Positions 11,188 to 21,600 of a stretch of 64,000 nt of DNA are shown here, in pieces. This DNA is from JAXMBX01 sp046349635 (GTDB lineage: Bacteria > Planctomycetota > Planctomycetia > Planctomycetales > Planctomycetaceae). The notes below the pieces were generated by a model, which ran no database searches, was not told the origin of the DNA, and was given only the letters and a program-made list of their open reading frames with translations. The position numbers and the translations under genes are program-made. The stretch is taken from assembly GCA_046349635.1 (NCBI GenBank), contig JAXMBX010000004.1, positions 122,777 through 186,776 of the forward strand, given 5' to 3'. Positions within the stretch are counted from its first letter, which is position 1, and the number at the start of each line of letters is the position of its first letter.

Positions 11188-13235
11188 ATGATGACGATCC
11201 GAGTGTTCTCCCGGCGACATTATTTCCGTTTGACACTCGTGTGTCTCAGCGGGGTGCTGTGTGGTGATCTCACCCCTCAAGTCGACTTGTTGCTCAACCG
11301 GGTGGACGGGACCTGACCCGCGTCTGGACCAGCACGGAACCGGATCAACCCAACAGCACCGTTCATCAGCGGCGCCAGGACAACTCTTTCTGAAAGTGGT
11401 CGACCTGGTGATTCCCGCCGGTCCGATTACTCTTGAGGTGGCAAGGTCGTTGCAAGGGATGACCTCCTGGTCTGAGGGATTGGGTGGGATCCCGGTGGCG
11501 TTTGAATTGGGAAGTCACGCTCAGATACTCCGGGCCCCTTGCCAGCATTGAGGATTCCAGTGGTGAGACGCTGTTCCAATTCAAGGAAAGCGATAACCAG
11601 TATGTGTCAGGCACTGGAACTGGCTGTGGTTAACCAATAAACGAATACCATCTGCACCCGGCGGGATGGCAGCACACTTCTATTCGACCCCCAGAATCGG
11701 CTGACCAGGAAGGTGGATCGAAACGGGAACCGCATCTCGCTGATGTATGGCCCTGACAATCATGTATCCCGTATCGATGGACCTTATGGAAGCTTTCTGA
11801 AATTCACAACCGACGTTCATGGACGACTCGCCATGATCAGAGGCTCCAACGGTGCGGGTTCGCTATGCCTATGGGATCGATTCCAGTGAACTGCCCGCTG
11901 ATGGCACCGTGCGCTTACCAGTATGGAACCGACGGTTCCCTGTCGCGGTAAACATCCCGTTTGGGGGTTACCGAGTTTATTTACGGCTCGAAAAAACGGG
12001 TTCGGGAAGTACGTGCCAACGGTGTCACGATTGAGAGGTAGGAATTTGGTGAGTCCCAGGATTTTTCTGCGGTTTACAGATGCCACGGAGCAGGTGACTA
12101 CAACGCAGTGGAGCAACAATGGCCTTCGGCAGGAAGTTATTGATGCTCAGGGAAACAAGACTGTGATGGATCATGATGCCGCAGGGCATGTCATCCGTAT
12201 CACGGGGCCGACCGGCCAGACGGTCCGATTCACCTTCGATAGCCTCGGGCGAATGACGACCTTGGTTGACGCCGGGGGAAAGACGACTCGGGTCGAATAT
12301 CAGGACGACTCCGAACTCATTGCGGCCCGAATCGACGTAGACGGAGTCAAGCAGGAGTTCAACTATGACCGGCATGGAAGCCTGACGGAGATTCGGCGTG
12401 GCGGCGGAAAATGTCGGAAATCTCCTACTATCCCGATGGTGGTCAAGTCAAGAAGGGGACCACCAGGGCGACCTGAAGTCAAATACACATACGATGCCAA
12501 AGGGAAATCTTGCGTCGATCGGAGATCCACAGGGGCGGCGGACCCGCATGGGTACGACCCTCATGGGAATCTTTCCCGAGTTACGAATCCCTTGGGGGGC
12601 GTCACCAGGTGGACCTACGATTCCGCGAACCGGATTGTCAGTAAGACGGACGCATCGGATGCCGCTGTCAAATACGAGGTACAATTCGCTCGGTAGGTTG
12701 TCTCGTGTGACTGATCCGCGGAGGGTGACACAATTCGAATACGACAATCTCGGGCGCATGTTACGGACGACTGACCCGGAAGGACAGACAGCAAGTTATG
12801 AATACGATACACAGGGCGCGTACGGACTTTGTCGCTCCCCGATAGGCGGAAGGAAATTTACAAATACTATATTGGCGGACACTTGTCGGAGATCGTGAAC
12901 TCCTCTGGAGCCATCTGGAAATATGATTACGACAAGGCGGGGCGGCTGATATCGAGTCCGGTCCATTAGGTTATCAGCGAACAGCGCGACACGATTCCGC
13001 GGGCAGGTTGCTTGAGACGAAGGATGCGTTGGGGCGAGTCACATCCTATCGTGCGATCCGCAAGGACGGCTGGAATCAATCCGGGATCCCGCTGGGCGAG
13101 AGCAAGGGAACTGGAATATGGTCCGGATGGTCGGATTCTCGCTGCGGTTGATGGTCTCAAACGCCGTTTGTGGATTATGATGACCACGGACGAGTCTCGG
13201 GATGTCTCGAACTGCTGGTTCACTGTTGAAGCTGA
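11188..13235 (+). pseudogene. RHS/YD-repeat N-terminal half of a giant surface protein, heavily frameshifted
   Basis: The ATG at 11188 opens a signal-peptide-like segment (MTIRVFSRRHYFRLTLVCLSG) followed in shifting frames by RHS family sequence. A segment reads DLVIPAGPITLEVARS, typical of the start of an RHS core. Later come SGPLASIEDSSGETLFQFKES, DRNGNRISLMYGPDNHV and, between 12090 and 12420, a run of YD-like repeats such as DAAGHVIRITGPTGQ, FDSLGRMTTLVDAGGK and YDRHGSLTEIRR. More repeats follow in other frames around 12560-12800 (YDPHGNLSRVTNPLGG, YDNLGRMLRTTDPEGQ). At least eight frame changes and stops occur in 2 kb, so no full product can be made as written. The C-terminal half (from 13236) is open. 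RHS proteins are usually surface or secreted toxins or structural shells. Confidence 0.75.
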
Positions 13236-16200
13236 ATTATCAAGGGGACGATTACTGGAGTCGTATTCAACGATATCGACGGAGATGGAATTCGAGATTC
13301 TGGAGAGGCCGGCGTAAAGGACGCCATCCTGTTTATTGATTCCAATGCCAATGGAGTCTTCGAGCCAACCGAGACGACGGCCCAGACTGCCTCGGACGGA
13401 TCCTACCTCTTCTCAAATATCATTCCCGGCACGTATCAGATCCGGGAACAACCTCGGGCGAATACGGTTGTCACACTTCCCACAGCCGGTTTTTACGCGG
13501 TCACCCTATCCACCGGGGCGGTCCTCTCCAATCGGGATTTCGGGAATCAGACCAGACTTGCGGATTTGCAGGTCGTCTCTGTGACTGTCCCAGCGGTGAC
13601 CGAAATTGGAAAGACAGCGAGTCTCTCCTGGAGCACAAAGAATCTCGGGACTGCCACGGCGGTTCACGGATGGCAGGATGCCGTTTATCTGTCGCAGGAT
13701 GGAGTCGTCGACGCTACGGATACCTTGTTAGGGACGGTCTTGCACACGACAGATCTCCCTGTGAATGGTTCGCAGGGGTCGACCCTTAATGTCGTTCTCC
13801 CCGCCGTGATTCCCGGAAACTACCAGGTGATCGTCGTTTCCGATCGCTGGCGAGCAGTTCCAGAATCCATCGAGTCCAATAACGAGAAAGCTTCTTCGCA
13901 GTTTCCTCTCAACGTGCCGCTGCTCCGAGCGGGGGATACCCTCACGGGCACATTATCCGGCACAGGAGATTTTCAGTATTACCGCCTTCCCTTGTTGGCG
14001 GGGCAAACGATCCGACTGCGACTCGACGAAAGCGCCGGGGAAACGGAGTTGCTCGTCTGCCCAGGAGCCCTGCCGACTCCGTCCCGTTTTTCGCAACGGG
14101 TCTCCGTTCCCGGAGGCGGCCAGGAATTGACTCTCACTTCTCCTCAGGATGGAGACTACTTTGTTGCTGTACGCAATATTTCGATGGCCTCCGTCGTCAG
14201 CGTCGGTTTTACTCTCAAAGCCGAAGCGTTGGCATTCGGACTGACATCGCTGGGACAGCAGACGGCCGACCGTGGCGGGCGGGTCACCCTGAGACTCAAC
14301 GGAACGGAATTCGATTCCAGTCTTGGCGCAATGCTCAGAGACAACCTTGGGCACCAGCTTTCCGCCGCAGATATTCTCGTAATTAGCCCCTCGGAAGCAT
14401 ACGCGAGTTTCGATCTCACCGCCTTGCCCGTCGGAACGTTTGACCTGACAGTCGTCAGAACGCTCAATGAGCTGACGGCTCATCCTGAGCTTCCCTTTGA
14501 CGACCCCGGCTTTTTTACGGTATCACCCCACACACAGACTGCTACTCTGACGAATGCTCTGTCAGTTACGGCGGAAAAACCGGATGACCTGAAGATCCAG
14601 ATCTCCGCACCTTCGGTCGTCCGGCCCGGTCGGATCTTCGAAGTCATTGTGACGGTCTCGAATGGTGGAACTCATGATTTGAAAGTTCCACTCCTCTCAG
14701 TCAATACGAGTGATCCAGACGCAGTCATTGCTCCCGCCCGATCACTCTCCTCGTCCTACCTGACTCAGGGTACCTATTTCCTTCCGATCAGTGGAACGGG
14801 CTATGGCGACATCATTCGTCCGGGCCAAAGTGTCGATCTTCGCTTCACTTTGACGACGAGCTTGCTCGGCGAAATTGAGATCAAGGCAACTGCCGTTACG
14901 GAGAATGCGTCTCCGATGTCGTATGATGCGTTCGTCGACATGCTGGACGAAGACCCCGCTTCGGTCACCGGGCTGGCGATCGTCGCCAAACTTACGGCGA
15001 AATATGGCACGAGCGTCGCTTCATGGGCAGAGGGACTGCGGTCGCAAGTTCACTTTGTGAATACTTCGGGACTCCCAACCGTGGGTGTCGTCGACTTGAT
15101 GCGACTGACTGCCAGTGCAACGACTCCCACCGCGACTCTCACTTCGACGATTCCCCAGGCTGGGATGATGTCGGCCGACGCCATCCAAACATCCAGTACT
15201 CCTCCGGGCACACCGGATTTGACCCCGCTCCAACAGCGTTTTGAGAAACTTCTTGAAGAAAACCCTCTCGAAGCACTCCGTTACGATCTCTTTAACTATG
15301 CGACAGGTCGGCCGGGAGAACCGCTCACCGAACAGCAGTTGCACGCCCGTGAAGTCATTCTGAAAAGTTTGGCTGCGTTTTTGGCGGGTGCCGGTGCACC
15401 GACGGGAAGTTTTCACTTGAATCGTTTTCTCGGTGACTTCGGTCCCACCCCCGCGCCCGGGGGACTCGGATATTTCGAAGGAGACACCCTCACTTCGGGC
15501 ATCCGTGCCACGGGGCGGGAGACGGACTGGGGATACGGAGCGATCAAGCTTATTGTCGACCTGGCAATCAAGGAACTGGTTCAGGCGAAGGCACGGGATC
15601 TTCCGGAAGGTGAGTCGGAGATTTCCTTCGACTCCGAGATCACTTCGGCCTATCGTTTCCTCCTTCAAAAGCTCAGTGCAGCGTCTGATTATTATCGAAA
15701 CACCGGTCAGATTGCCCTGTGGACTTATGTCAACGGCGGACTCAGCTTCTTTTCAAACCTTCTCGATCCGCAAACGGCGATCGGGCGTGTTGAAGGAACC
15801 GCCATATTTCACGGCACCGCCAAGAAAACGGTCGACGGCTGTGGACACGCGACCGTCACCTACAAAGGTGACCTGCAATACACATTTCCGGATGTCTATC
15901 GCTTCGGCGGGGATGGGGGCCGCGGCCTGAATCTCGTCCTGAATACCTATGCCGAAGAATTGCAACGATACGGATGGGCGGGGCAATTCAACGTCACCGT
16001 CACCATGAAGGATAAGACCGAAGGGGCCGTCTCAACCTCGGCTCCGAAGACTGCTGACCATTGTCCCAGACTTCCCGACCTTCCGGGGCAGGATTTTATC
16101 GTCAAGCCGCGCGTTGTCCTTCCGTTTGATCCGAATGAGATAGTTGGGCCCAGTGGTGCGGGTGCCGAAAACTTTTTGCCTCCCAATCGAACTTCGCTCC

Positions 16201-17432
16201 CCTATACGATTCGCTTTGAAAATGATCCAACCAAGGCGTCCGCTCCGGCGCAGGAAGTGATGATCACTCACCAGCTTGACGCAGACCTGGACTGGTCCAG
16301 TTTTGAACTGGGACAGATTGGATTTGGCGACCAGGTCATCGATATCCCCGCAGGATTGCAGTCCTACCAGACTCAAGTCAGTTACCACAACCAGGACGGT
16401 TCTCCGTTGCTGGTCAATCTCGACGCCACTTTCAACCCGAGGACCGGACTTCTGAAAGTCACGTATCGGAGTGTGGATCCGGCTACGGGCGAGCTACCCA
16501 ATGGGGTTTTCGACGGATTCCTGCCGGTTGATGACGATACGGGCCGCGGGGAAGGCTTCGTCCAGTACACCGTCCTCCCGAAATCGGGTCTTGTCTCCGG
16601 CACCAAATTCACACAGCAGGCCTCGATCGTATTTGACACCAATGCCCCGATTGTGACCAACACGTTCTCGAACACCATTGATGCCACCTCACCTTCAAGC
16701 GCGATCAAATCTCTCAGTCCCGAGTCGTACAGTCAGAACGTGACCCTTAACTGGACAGGCGCTGACAACCAGGGGGGCTCTGGAGTCGCGTTTTATGACA
16801 TTTATGTTTCTGACAACAACGGCCCGTATGTTCTCTTCCTCCAGAACACAAAACTGACGTCATCTGTGTTTGCCGGGGCGTTCGGTCATGACTACCGCTT
16901 CTACAGCGTGGCGACTGATAACGTCGGACAGAGAGAGTCAACGCCTGTTTCGCCGGATGCCCATACGACTCTGATCGATCACGGAAATGTGACACTCAGC
17001 AGCTCAGGAAAAAAACTCCTGTTGCAAGGGGATGACAGGGATAACTCTCTTGAAATCGATCAACTGCAGACAGCTCACAGCTTCCTGCTGCAGGGGCTCA
17101 ATGGAACCAGGCTCGATGGTGGACTCGCTTCACTCAATCGCACTGCTTCTCAGATTGTCGTGACACTTGGTCCCGGGACCGACAAACTCGTCCTCAAAAT
17201 GGCCAGTGGCTCGACTCGCGAAATCAACGCCACTGGCGAAATCCGCATCAAGACGGTTTCGGGTGACTACAAAGTGAAGATAAAAACTCCGAAAAACAAT
17301 GCGCTAATCACTCACTCGATGTTCGCAGTTGATCGCTTCTTTAGTGAGTATGGCACAGGCGGAAACAAGAGCACTCGACAAACGGCGATGCACAAAAACC
17401 GGCAACGAGGTCTTACGAGTCCCACCACATAG
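13236..17432 (+). CDS. SdrD_B-CARDB-PPC surface protein, likely C-terminal half of the RHS giant
   Basis: The frame is open from 13236 to 17432 (about 1398 codons), but the only good start codons are well inside it (TTG 13566), so it probably continues the broken RHS gene. Domains in order: an SdrD_B/Cna-B-like domain with the calcium-type loop NDIDGDGIRDSGEAG at 13266-13310; a CARDB domain beginning ADLQVVSVTVPAV; a PPC-like beta domain around GDFQYYRLPLLAGQT; a further Ig-like region with ISAPSVVRPGRIFEV; a planctomycetal/cyanobacterial module starting DPNEIVGPSGAG and LPYTIRFENDP; an FN3-like domain near 16700; and a beta-rich end with LQGDDRDNSLEID. Such architectures occur in exported adhesin-like proteins. 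No anchoring motif is visible at the C-terminus. Unlike the RHS part, this 4.2 kb has no frameshift. Confidence 0.75.
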   Translation: MIKGTITGVVFNDIDGDGIRDSGEAGVKDAILFIDSNANGVFEPTETTAQTASDGSYLFSNIIPGTYQIREQPRANTVVTLPTAGFYAVTLSTGAVLSNRDFGNQTRLADLQVVSVTVPAVTEIGKTASLSWSTKNLGTATAVHGWQDAVYLSQDGVVDATDTLLGTVLHTTDLPVNGSQGSTLNVVLPAVIPGNYQVIVVSDRWRAVPESIESNNEKASSQFPLNVPLLRAGDTLTGTLSGTGDFQYYRLPLLAGQTIRLRLDESAGETELLVCPGALPTPSRFSQRVSVPGGGQELTLTSPQDGDYFVAVRNISMASVVSVGFTLKAEALAFGLTSLGQQTADRGGRVTLRLNGTEFDSSLGAMLRDNLGHQLSAADILVISPSEAYASFDLTALPVGTFDLTVVRTLNELTAHPELPFDDPGFFTVSPHTQTATLTNALSVTAEKPDDLKIQISAPSVVRPGRIFEVIVTVSNGGTHDLKVPLLSVNTSDPDAVIAPARSLSSSYLTQGTYFLPISGTGYGDIIRPGQSVDLRFTLTTSLLGEIEIKATAVTENASPMSYDAFVDMLDEDPASVTGLAIVAKLTAKYGTSVASWAEGLRSQVHFVNTSGLPTVGVVDLMRLTASATTPTATLTSTIPQAGMMSADAIQTSSTPPGTPDLTPLQQRFEKLLEENPLEALRYDLFNYATGRPGEPLTEQQLHAREVILKSLAAFLAGAGAPTGSFHLNRFLGDFGPTPAPGGLGYFEGDTLTSGIRATGRETDWGYGAIKLIVDLAIKELVQAKARDLPEGESEISFDSEITSAYRFLLQKLSAASDYYRNTGQIALWTYVNGGLSFFSNLLDPQTAIGRVEGTAIFHGTAKKTVDGCGHATVTYKGDLQYTFPDVYRFGGDGGRGLNLVLNTYAEELQRYGWAGQFNVTVTMKDKTEGAVSTSAPKTADHCPRLPDLPGQDFIVKPRVVLPFDPNEIVGPSGAGAENFLPPNRTSLPYTIRFENDPTKASAPAQEVMITHQLDADLDWSSFELGQIGFGDQVIDIPAGLQSYQTQVSYHNQDGSPLLVNLDATFNPRTGLLKVTYRSVDPATGELPNGVFDGFLPVDDDTGRGEGFVQYTVLPKSGLVSGTKFTQQASIVFDTNAPIVTNTFSNTIDATSPSSAIKSLSPESYSQNVTLNWTGADNQGGSGVAFYDIYVSDNNGPYVLFLQNTKLTSSVFAGAFGHDYRFYSVATDNVGQRESTPVSPDAHTTLIDHGNVTLSSSGKKLLLQGDDRDNSLEIDQLQTAHSFLLQGLNGTRLDGGLASLNRTASQIVVTLGPGTDKLVLKMASGSTREINATGEIRIKTVSGDYKVKIKTPKNNALITHSMFAVDRFFSEYGTGGNKSTRQTAMHKNRQRGLTSPTT

Positions 17433-17566
17433 GGCAAGTCGAGGTCCGGCCGACCTGCCGACTTTACCGTCACCGAGAATATTTTATCGATCGACTCTTC
17501 TTGATCGCCTGAGTGTCGGACGTTTCCCGAAGTATTTATGGGGGAGATGTCTGCCGCTCATTCACA

Positions 17567-17770
17567 ATTCACAAGGACTACGCCGAACTGGCCCGGCAGG
17601 AGCACGTCACGCAGGCTCGCGTGTTGCAAATCACGAATCCCCTGAATCTGGCTCCGAAGATACAGGAGGAGATTCTCTTGTTGCCGCCAGTGACGAAAGG
17701 GAAGGATCCGGTGACGGAAAGGCAGCTGCAGCATACTGATTGCCTCGATGGATTGGGGCGCAAACAATCA
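17567..17770 (+). pseudogene. Remnant of a small HTH protein associated with recombinases
   Basis: Frame 2 encodes KDYAELARQEHVTQARVLQ followed by NLAPKIQEEILLLPPV and DPVTERQLQ. This matches a small helix-turn-helix family often seen in planctomycetes beside site-specific recombinases, where the segment normally reads like LARLGHVTRARLTQ...LNLAPDIQEEILFLP. Only the C-terminal HTH part is recognisable; the expected N-terminal part and the DWR..QR tail are out of frame or missing. It is probably the trace of a former mobile element between the surface-protein gene and the glucan synthase gene. Confidence 0.5.
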
Positions 17771-18380
17771 TCGGGTTGCAAAAGATCGGATTCAGTGTCG
17801 CATTAAGCAAATGAAAAGCAGATGGCGGAATGCAAAGATACCGCCGACCTTGATGACCGCATCATAGCACGCCACACCTGGAGCCGGGGTGCGATTGCTC
17901 ACTCCTGCCATCCCGTCCCGAAAACCCCTTTTCGTAATTTGTACGTCCATGTCAATGGCGTAAGGGGCCGAGAGGATCTGTTTGTTCAAGAATCACTCTG
18001 GAGCCTGGAGACACCAGAGGCGTTGTTCTGGATGATTGGTCAGACGGAGTTCTCATTCTTCGAAAATAAAAATCTGAACCCGTCATTGGAAAACGAGGTG
18101 ATTTTGCTCGCCCATTTCAATGGGGCAACGGGGTTCCGGGGGATCCTCGATCGTATCCTCCCTGGAAAATAACACATTTCGCGGAAGATTCATTTCAAGA
18201 CGCGTTGCAGACTTTGATTCCCAGTCTCTGCTTCGTCCCTTAAACCGTTGCAGCCGGAATTTATCTCGGAACGTATTCTTCCACTCGAGGAGCTATACCG
18301 GCAGCTTGCCTTCAGGGTCACCCGTTTCGATCAACGGAACGGACCGCAACATGGTTGCGATAACTTAAGGAGTGGAACTA
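17771..18380. other. Spacer with no confidently supported gene
   Basis: This 610-base stretch contains a 116-residue open frame at 17822-18172 on the plus strand (starting MAECKDTADLDD). It has no recognisable motif and no good ribosome binding site. A smaller overlapping frame lies on the minus strand. Neither is convincing; the region looks like degraded sequence next to the HTH remnant. Confidence 0.35.
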
Positions 18381-18558
18381 ATGCCTACGTTTGCAGAATT
18401 GCAGGAGAAGATGCAGCCGCGAAGGGCCGTCAATCCGTCTGAGTCCCGAAGAAATCCTGGTTGTCGATCGTCGCGGAGAAATGAAGCCCGGGCAATTGGT
18501 GGAACGGAAATTGACGGCACTGTTGTCGACGAAGCGTCCGCGTGTCTTGCCGCGTTAA
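18381..18558 (+). pseudogene. Small hypothetical protein gene with one frameshift
   Basis: The ATG at 18381 follows AAGGAG with nine bases of spacing, the best ribosome binding site in this neighbourhood. Frame 3 gives MPTFAELQEKMQP. After a one-base shift at 18411-18420 the sequence continues in frame 1 as EGPSIRLSPEEILVVDRRGE, then MKPGQLVERKLTALL, and ends at TAA 18556-18558. The repaired product would be about 59 residues, soluble and basic at its end. I do not recognise the family. The strong start signal and coherent continuation argue for a real small gene. Confidence 0.45.
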
Positions 18559-18688
18559 TGCGAATCAGCGGAGCAATCCGATTTGTGGGCTCACCCCACG
18601 CGATAAACAAATATCCGGGAACGAAGTCGTTCTTGACATATTTTTGTTTCGTAAGTTCCTTTTCGAAGGTGTCTCACCCGCTCGGGCA

Positions 18689-21600
18689 TTACATCACGGC
18701 TTCAATCTGATGTGTCTTGCCGTCGTTGGTCAACGGGATTTCCAGAGCTGTTAACGGTTGCCCATTGAGCGAGACCTGGCGGATCCCGGATTCGCGGCGA
18801 TCAGGATTCTGGATCAAAATCCTCCAGCTCGTTTGGCCACGTTTCAGGGTTATTTCAAAGCCGGGCCAATCTGCAGGAATGCAAGGTATGAGAGTCAGTG
18901 TATCGCCGCGGATTTGGATCCCGGCAATTGATTCGACGGCGACGCGATACATCCACGAGGCGGAACCGGTATACCAGGTCCAGCCCGCCCGTCCGACGTG
19001 GGGCGGTTCGCCATAGACGTCCGCCGCCACGACATAGGGTTCTCCACGATATGTGGAAATGTGATCAGGTGTCGAAAGTAAAACTGGATTGAGGAGATCA
19101 AAAAGTTCGACGGCTTTCGTCCCTTGTTTCAACAGAGTCGCTCCGAGAACGGTCCACAAAGCGGCGTGCGTGTACTGTCCGCCGTTTTCACGGATACCTG
19201 GGAGATAACCTTTGACATATCCCGGATTGAGAGCCGAGTGGTTGAAGGGGGGCGTAAATAGCAGAATCAAACTCTCTTGAAGTTTCACCAGTCGGGAATA
19301 GACCTGCTCCATGGCCAGGCGGCTGCGCTCATGGTTCGCTCCAGCGACAACCGACCAGGACTGGGCGATGGAGTCGATCTGGCATTCATCGTTCTGTGCG
19401 GAGCCGAGGGGAGCTCCATCGTCGAAAAAGGCACGGCGATACCATTGGCCGTCCCACGCTTCCGATTCTAGAGCCTGCAGGATCTTATCGGCTTCTTCCT
19501 GACACGCTGTGACGCGTTCCTGATCATCTCTCCTTTCGGCAAGTGTGGAGAAATGTCGCAGGGCGGTAATGAGGAACCAACCCAGCCAGACGCTTTCTCC
19601 CTTTCCTTCGATGCCGACTTTATTCATGCCGTCGTTCCAGTCACCGCCCCCCATCAGGGGTATGCCGTGTTCGCCATAACGTCGGGAGTGATCCAGCGCG
19701 CGGGTGCAGTGCTGGTAAAGTGTCTCGGTGACGGGAGAAATCTGAGGATGCTCGTATCGCTCTTCTTCTTTCTCTCCCAGGACTGCAGACCGCAGGTAGG
19801 AAATCTTTTCCTCGAGAATTCCCTGGTCGCCTGTTGTGAAGACGTAGTGGCAGGTTACGAAGGGAAGCCAGAGGTAATCATCAGAGAACTTCGTCCGGAC
19901 ACCTCGTCCGCTGGGAGGATGCCACCAGTGTTGGACGTCTCCCTCCTCGAATTGCCTCGAGGCAGCTCGCAGGATTTGTTTTCGGGCCTCCTCGGGGCGT
20001 GTATAGACGAGGGCCATGACATCCTGCAGTTGATCCCGGAAACCATAGGCCCCACCGGATTGGTAGAAGGCGGAACGTCCCCAGATGCGACAGCACAGCA
20101 CTTGATAGAGAAGCCAGTGATTGACCAGCAGGTCCAGTGCAGGATCGGGGGTTTTCAGCGTGATTGCCTGCAAGGTCTGATCCCAGAAATCGCGCGTCTT
20201 TTGGCAGGCATCGTGAACCGCCTGCGGAGTCGAGTATTTCTCCAAAAGTGCCTTCAAGGCCGGTTCTCCGTCGGCAGTACCGAGCAGAAACACCACATCC
20301 AGAGTTTCGCCAGGGGCGAGGCTGAGTTTCGTCTGCAGGGCACCACACGGGTCGATTCCCGCGCCGGTCCGTGTCGAAAGCTCCACGCGAGTGAGTGCGT
20401 CCGGATTGCGGTAGGTGCCATTTCTTCCCAGGAATTCCGAACGATCCCCCGTAAAAGAGGAGGCCTTCCCCAGGACCTTCAGGAACGCAATCTGGTTTTT
20501 CGGGCGGTCTTCAGGGTAGAAGTTATAGGCGGAGAGAATCTGAAGATCGGAATCCCAGGAGGTCCAGACATGCATTTGCGTCTGACTCCTGTTCACTCCC
20601 AGTATCCACTCCAGGTAATAAGTCGCGGAGATTCTGCGAGGACGGCTGCTGTCATTTGTGATTTTCAGGCAGATGAATTTCACAGGATCTTCCGGGGCAA
20701 CCGAAAGCAGAAGTTCCTGGCTCACGTCGTGAGACTTGTGAACAAATCGGGAATACCCTCGGCCGTGGTGTACTGAGTATTCCGAAGAGTCACGGATGGG
20801 ATTGGGAGTGGTCGTCCAGACTTCGCCGGTTTCCTCATCGCGGAGATAGAGGATCTCGCCAGGAGTGTCTCCAATGGGATCATTGCACCAGTTTGTCAGT
20901 TTGTTCTCACGACTGTTTCCGGACCAGGTGTAGCCCCCTCCCGATTCAGTGACGAGGAAACCGAACTTTTCATTGGCGATGATATTCGACCACGGGGCAG
21001 GAGTGGTTGTTTTACCGGCCAGACGAACGATATATTCCCGTCCGTCCGGGCTGAATCCGCCGAATTGATTGGAGAAGGTTAAATCGTTGCCGGGCCTGGC
21101 GGGAGTATTTTCCTCCGGACTGGTCGTAGGTGCGACTTTGACGCCGTGTACGGGAAGCCGGTCGATACTACGGACATTCCGGGGTTGGTTCTCGACTTGC
21201 TTGAGAAGACCTCCCCGGTCGCCGGTCAGTACCACGGAGGCAATCGAGTCAAGCAGGTTCCGATCTTCCTCATCCACAAAGGAATTTTTGAGGAGGAAGA
21301 TCCCTCCGGGCTTATTCGGAACGATGCGCGTCCCCTGGATGATTTCCTGTAGTTGCTGGTGAACACCATCGAAGTATTCGACGGGATATTCGTTGAGGAC
21401 GACCAGATCGACCTTCAAGCCGTGGGAATGCCAGAACTCGTGCGCGGAGAGGAGCTCTCGCAGAAGGACGCGTTGTTCCGGCTTCGAAACCCGGAGTAGG
21501 ACGATCGGGAGATCGCCGGAAATACCGTATTTCCAAAGGGCACTTTGACTCCGGCGATTCTTCTGCAGCACTTCCGCAGTGGAGCGCCAGGCAGGATCCG

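Noticed and set aside
17822..18172. 116-residue plus-strand open frame in the spacer before the small frameshifted gene
   Set aside because: No recognisable family, poor start context and an overlapping minus frame of similar quality; left as unassigned spacer.
19553..20776. 407-residue open frame on the plus strand inside the glucan synthase gene
   Set aside because: It is antisense to strongly conserved GH94 sequence, has no ribosome binding site, and its composition follows from the codon pattern of the real gene.
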